This document shows, piece by piece, positions 61,684-64,000 of a DNA stretch of 64,000 nt. The notes below the pieces were generated by a model. The model saw only the letters and a program-made list of their open reading frames with translations. It was not told the DNA's origin and did not search any database. Positions within the stretch are counted from its first letter, which is position 1; every line of letters begins with the position of its first letter. This stretch comes from Neoasaia chiangmaiensis (lineage in GTDB: Bacteria > Pseudomonadota > Alphaproteobacteria > Acetobacterales > Acetobacteraceae), in NCBI RefSeq assembly GCF_002005465.1, contig NZ_CP014691.1:1736001-1800000 (forward strand), read 5' to 3'. Both the position numbers and the translations under genes were made by a program.

Positions 61684-62963
61684 GCGGCAGCGATAGGCTG
61701 CCGGAAGGCAATCTTTCCAGTGTCTCGGGCAAGATCGAGGGCACGGCTCCGACTTCAAAACTGACGATCCTGAACTCGTCAAGCAGCCTTTCGACGTATC
61801 AGGCTACGGACGGAAGTCTTTTCGGTCGCGTGACACAACCCGATATCTCTCCTGGAGTGCACCCGTTCGCCAGTTCTGCGAACTCTTCGGTTGACGGCGG
61901 CAGCTCGAACGCAACCATCAATACAGGCAACGATATTTTTAACCGCTCGATGGCACCACCCGTCCCGAGCGATACGAAGAGTTCAACGGTCGATACCGGA
62001 AAGAGCGCGGGGCAAGCCGCGTCGCAGTCGGGACGCGCCAATCCGGGAGCCGACGCAGGGCCAACGCAAAAGGCGCCGTCGCCGACCGTGAAAAACGGCA
62101 AACCAGATAATAGTTCCACAAGACGCGAGGACGGACCCTGCGTCACCTGCGCAGCAGAGCGTCCTGAAACGACCGATGTTACGGCAGAAAAGCATGCAGA
62201 GCTTATGCAGTGGGAAAAATTCCGGACGGGACTGGAAGCGGCATCAGCGGCGTATCAGCCTCCCGAAACGCGTATAGCGCCTGCAGGATATCGAAATGCG
62301 AATGCGGAGGATTTGAACAGCCTTGGTTTACGGGAAGATATGCTGGAGCATCCCCTCAACAAAGGCAGGAAAACAGAGTTTCGCGCGGCCGTCTTCATCC
62401 ATCGGGAAACGGGAGATGCGATTGTCGCTTTTAAGGGAACGACGTCCTGGACGAAATGGCCAACCCTTAGGAGTCCGCATATTTTGGGTCAGGATGTAGC
62501 ACAAAATTTGAGGCAGGGTCTCGGCCGGGAAAGTTTTTACTACACTCAGGCTCAATTTATAGCTGGGCAAATTCAAAGATATGCAGCCGGTCGTAATGTT
62601 GTTTTTGTCGGGCACTCTCTGGGTGGCGGCATGGCCTCCGCTGCCAGTCGGGCCACGGGGCTCCCGGCGATCACCTACAACGCGGCCGGACTTCATGCCA
62701 GGACGGTGCCCTATATGCAGGGAAATCAGATCGACGCCGTCTCTCTGAAAGGGGATGCGCTGACCTGGCTGCAACGGCACCTGCCAATGCCAAAGGCGGC
62801 GGCAGATAAGGTCTGGGAACTGGATCCGGGAACAAAAACGACCAGTCTGGCGGAAAAAATGCCCATATTGAAGAATGGCCTCTATCACATGGGCGGCTAC
62901 ATCAAGAAGGCGATCGGCGAGAAAATAGAAAGTCTCGAATCCCTGCTGAATGGAGGAAATTGA
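61680..62963 (+). CDS. Putative T6SS lipase effector
   Basis: A 427-residue protein. Residues 1-150 are Ser/Thr/Gly/Asn/Pro-rich and look disordered, with a CVTC pair near 155. The rest is a class-3 lipase-like domain: EFRAAVFIHRETGDAIVAFKGT (oxyanion strand) and the nucleophile elbow GHSLGGG with Ser313. Downstream Asp/His residues remain to be placed. Tle-type effectors hydrolyse membrane phospholipids of rivals. The start overlaps the DUF4123 gene stop. It has no signal peptide or transmembrane segment, in keeping with T6SS delivery. Confidence 0.8.
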   Translation: MSGSDRLPEGNLSSVSGKIEGTAPTSKLTILNSSSSLSTYQATDGSLFGRVTQPDISPGVHPFASSANSSVDGGSSNATINTGNDIFNRSMAPPVPSDTKSSTVDTGKSAGQAASQSGRANPGADAGPTQKAPSPTVKNGKPDNSSTRREDGPCVTCAAERPETTDVTAEKHAELMQWEKFRTGLEAASAAYQPPETRIAPAGYRNANAEDLNSLGLREDMLEHPLNKGRKTEFRAAVFIHRETGDAIVAFKGTTSWTKWPTLRSPHILGQDVAQNLRQGLGRESFYYTQAQFIAGQIQRYAAGRNVVFVGHSLGGGMASAASRATGLPAITYNAAGLHARTVPYMQGNQIDAVSLKGDALTWLQRHLPMPKAAADKVWELDPGTKTTSLAEKMPILKNGLYHMGGYIKKAIGEKIESLESLLNGGN

Positions 62964-62964
62964 C

Positions 62965-63378
62965 GTGGGATGGTTTGGAAAGAAGAAGTCATATGATGGC
63001 GAACTGATAGACGCCATCATGGGGAGCGAAAGAAAGGAAGCTATGGATCTTGTTAAGTCTGGAGCAAGTCTTGAAGAAAAATACGACAGATACGCCGGTT
63101 CAACGCCTCTGCTCATGGCGTCAGCAACGGATCAATGGGATTTGGTTGAATTTTTTATCGAATATGGAGCAAATATTTGGGCGTACAGTAAATTTGGCAT
63201 GAATGTTGGTGACTATGCTGAAGGCAGTCGCGTTATACCTGACTGCCCCGAAGGTCAGGCTTTGCAGCGCGTCAGGGCAATCCTGCACCAGCGAGGCTTC
63301 CCTTCCCCGGCACCGCACCCAAAGGAGGTCGTACGCCTGGCCGCGGAAGGCAAATGGCCGCCTGCGGGGGCGCATTGA
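62965..63378 (+). CDS. Ankyrin-repeat protein, candidate immunity to the lipase effector
   Basis: A 137-residue protein with ankyrin-like units (AMDLVKSGASLEE; STPLLMASATDQWDLVEFFIEYGANIWA) in the first 85 residues. A GTG at 62965 is used as start because GGAGG lies 8 nt upstream and it gives MGWFGKKKSYDGELIDA; an ATG at 62950 within the effector end would be less likely. No signal peptide is present, so it is cytoplasmic. It directly follows the lipase gene by one base, the usual place of an immunity gene. Confidence 0.72.
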   Translation: MGWFGKKKSYDGELIDAIMGSERKEAMDLVKSGASLEEKYDRYAGSTPLLMASATDQWDLVEFFIEYGANIWAYSKFGMNVGDYAEGSRVIPDCPEGQALQRVRAILHQRGFPSPAPHPKEVVRLAAEGKWPPAGAH

Positions 63379-63380
63379 AG

Positions 63381-63824
63381 ATGGAGGCCCCACGCAATCA
63401 TCTTTCGATCGCTCTTCCGGAAGGCTGGCGCGATGAGTCGACAATCCTCATCAAGGCACCGGTCATCGACATGAGGATGCCGTTCGCTCCCATCTTCGGC
63501 ACCCAGCGGGAGCCGCTCCCCGAGGACTTCGTCGGCATGGGATACGAGGGCCTCGAGCTCTATGCCCAGCATCATCTTCGGTATCTGAAGCGGGAGTATG
63601 AAAACGTCGTTGTCGAGGCCGATCCGGCCAATTCGCTGGATCGTTCGATGCGCGAGATGATCGTGCGGTGCGACCTCGAGGAAATGACCGTCACGCAGTG
63701 GATCACCCTTTCATACTGGAATGAGGCAACCGTTCTCATCACAACAGCTGCGGCCGGCTATCTGGATTTCCCCTCTCTGGAGCAGACATTTCGACGACTG
63801 CGTGAAACCTTGCGCATTTCATAA
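63381..63824 (+). CDS. Second DUF1795/DcrB-like protein
   Basis: A 147-residue cytoplasmic protein, homologous in layout to the one at 59.9 kb: NHLSIALPEGWRDESTILIKA near the start, then EGLELYAQHHLRYLKREYE, QWITLSYWNEATVLITTAAAG and FPSLEQTFRRLRETLRIS at the end. The two copies flank the cassette. Eag-type chaperones act on T6SS cargo, so this one may serve a gene beyond the window. It begins 2 bp after the ankyrin gene stop. Confidence 0.7.
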   Translation: MEAPRNHLSIALPEGWRDESTILIKAPVIDMRMPFAPIFGTQREPLPEDFVGMGYEGLELYAQHHLRYLKREYENVVVEADPANSLDRSMREMIVRCDLEEMTVTQWITLSYWNEATVLITTAAAGYLDFPSLEQTFRRLRETLRIS

Positions 63825-64000
63825 GATGGGCCTTCGGAAAAGCCGGACTTGTGCCAATGACCCGCAAGAGCTGTGCGATGCGCGGGAAACGTGTCATTTC
63901 AGGGGCCGGCTGCCGTTGAGGACGAAGAAACGCCTTTCGTGTAATCAGCCTTTTAGGATCACGTCCACTTGATCGGGTTGATATCGTTCTGCGAAAACGC
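63825..64000. other. Window end, no recognised gene
   Basis: A short frame from an ATG at 63826 (48 codons, ending at 63972) has an Arg/Cys-rich sequence without recognisable pattern or RBS. Nothing else is visible before the window ends. Confidence 0.3.

Noticed and set aside
63000-63378. A plasmid or eukaryote-type ankyrin effector
   Set aside because: Too short and no secretion signal; position right after the lipase favours a partner protein.

Overview
The window is GC-rich, densely coding DNA with strongly G/C-ending codons. It most resembles a chromosomal segment from an acetic acid bacterium (Acetobacteraceae, Alphaproteobacteria). This is an inference from gene neighbourhoods (gyrA-coaD-cyclophilin, folD with a short metF-like gene, several RND pumps, a large Hint-domain protein) and from the IS5-type insertion sequence relics. 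The genus cannot be fixed from sequence reading alone.

Layout. (1) 1-16.5 kb: a contractile-tailed prophage with nearly all genes on the minus strand. It reads from an XRE repressor and operator array (16.1 kb) through a late-control block (15.1-16.0 kb), terminase, portal, scaffold, capsid, sheath, tube, tail-assembly chaperone with a -1 frameshift site, a short tape-measure candidate, and a Mu/P2-like baseplate that runs off the left edge. (2) 17.1-23.0 kb: an RND permease, adaptor and outer-membrane factor operon. (3) 23.1-34.8 kb: core genes, namely a small lipoprotein, a TetR/SDR divergent pair, tRNA-Lys, cyclophilin, coaD, gyrA, a globin-coupled diguanylate cyclase, an aldose-1-epimerase-like gene, a metF-like gene, folD and threonine aldolase. 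(4) 34.9-37.7 kb: a 946-residue protein with two copies of a beta-rich module followed by a Hint domain. (5) 38.1-44.4 kb: a second RND permease/adaptor pair, divergent from a His-rich PadR regulator and a siderophore-interacting reductase (NfeR/NfeF-like), then a DUF985 cupin. (6) 44.4-50.1 kb: a lower-GC island with decayed DNA, a TlpA-like thioredoxin, a MocR regulator, an azoreductase, a dead IS5 element and an orphan gene. (7) 50.1-56.6 kb: core genes (DegP/HtrA, TadA, a C26 hydrolase, RluB-like, RsmD, an aldehyde dehydrogenase). (8) 56.7-64 kb: a mosaic island with a truncated phosphatase, a GH19 muramidase-like gene paired with a periplasmic protein, hybrid IS remnants, and a type VI secretion cargo cassette (DUF1795, PAAR, DUF4123, lipase, ankyrin protein, second DUF1795).

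The most notable items are: the A-AAA-AAC frameshift site in the phage chaperone gene with a clear in-frame extension; a promoter-terminator pair placed like a lambda Q/pR'/tR' late switch; the duplicated-module Hint protein; and two candidate antibacterial effector/immunity units on the right. No hcp, vgrG or other T6SS structural gene lies in the window, and no integrase or CRISPR array was seen.
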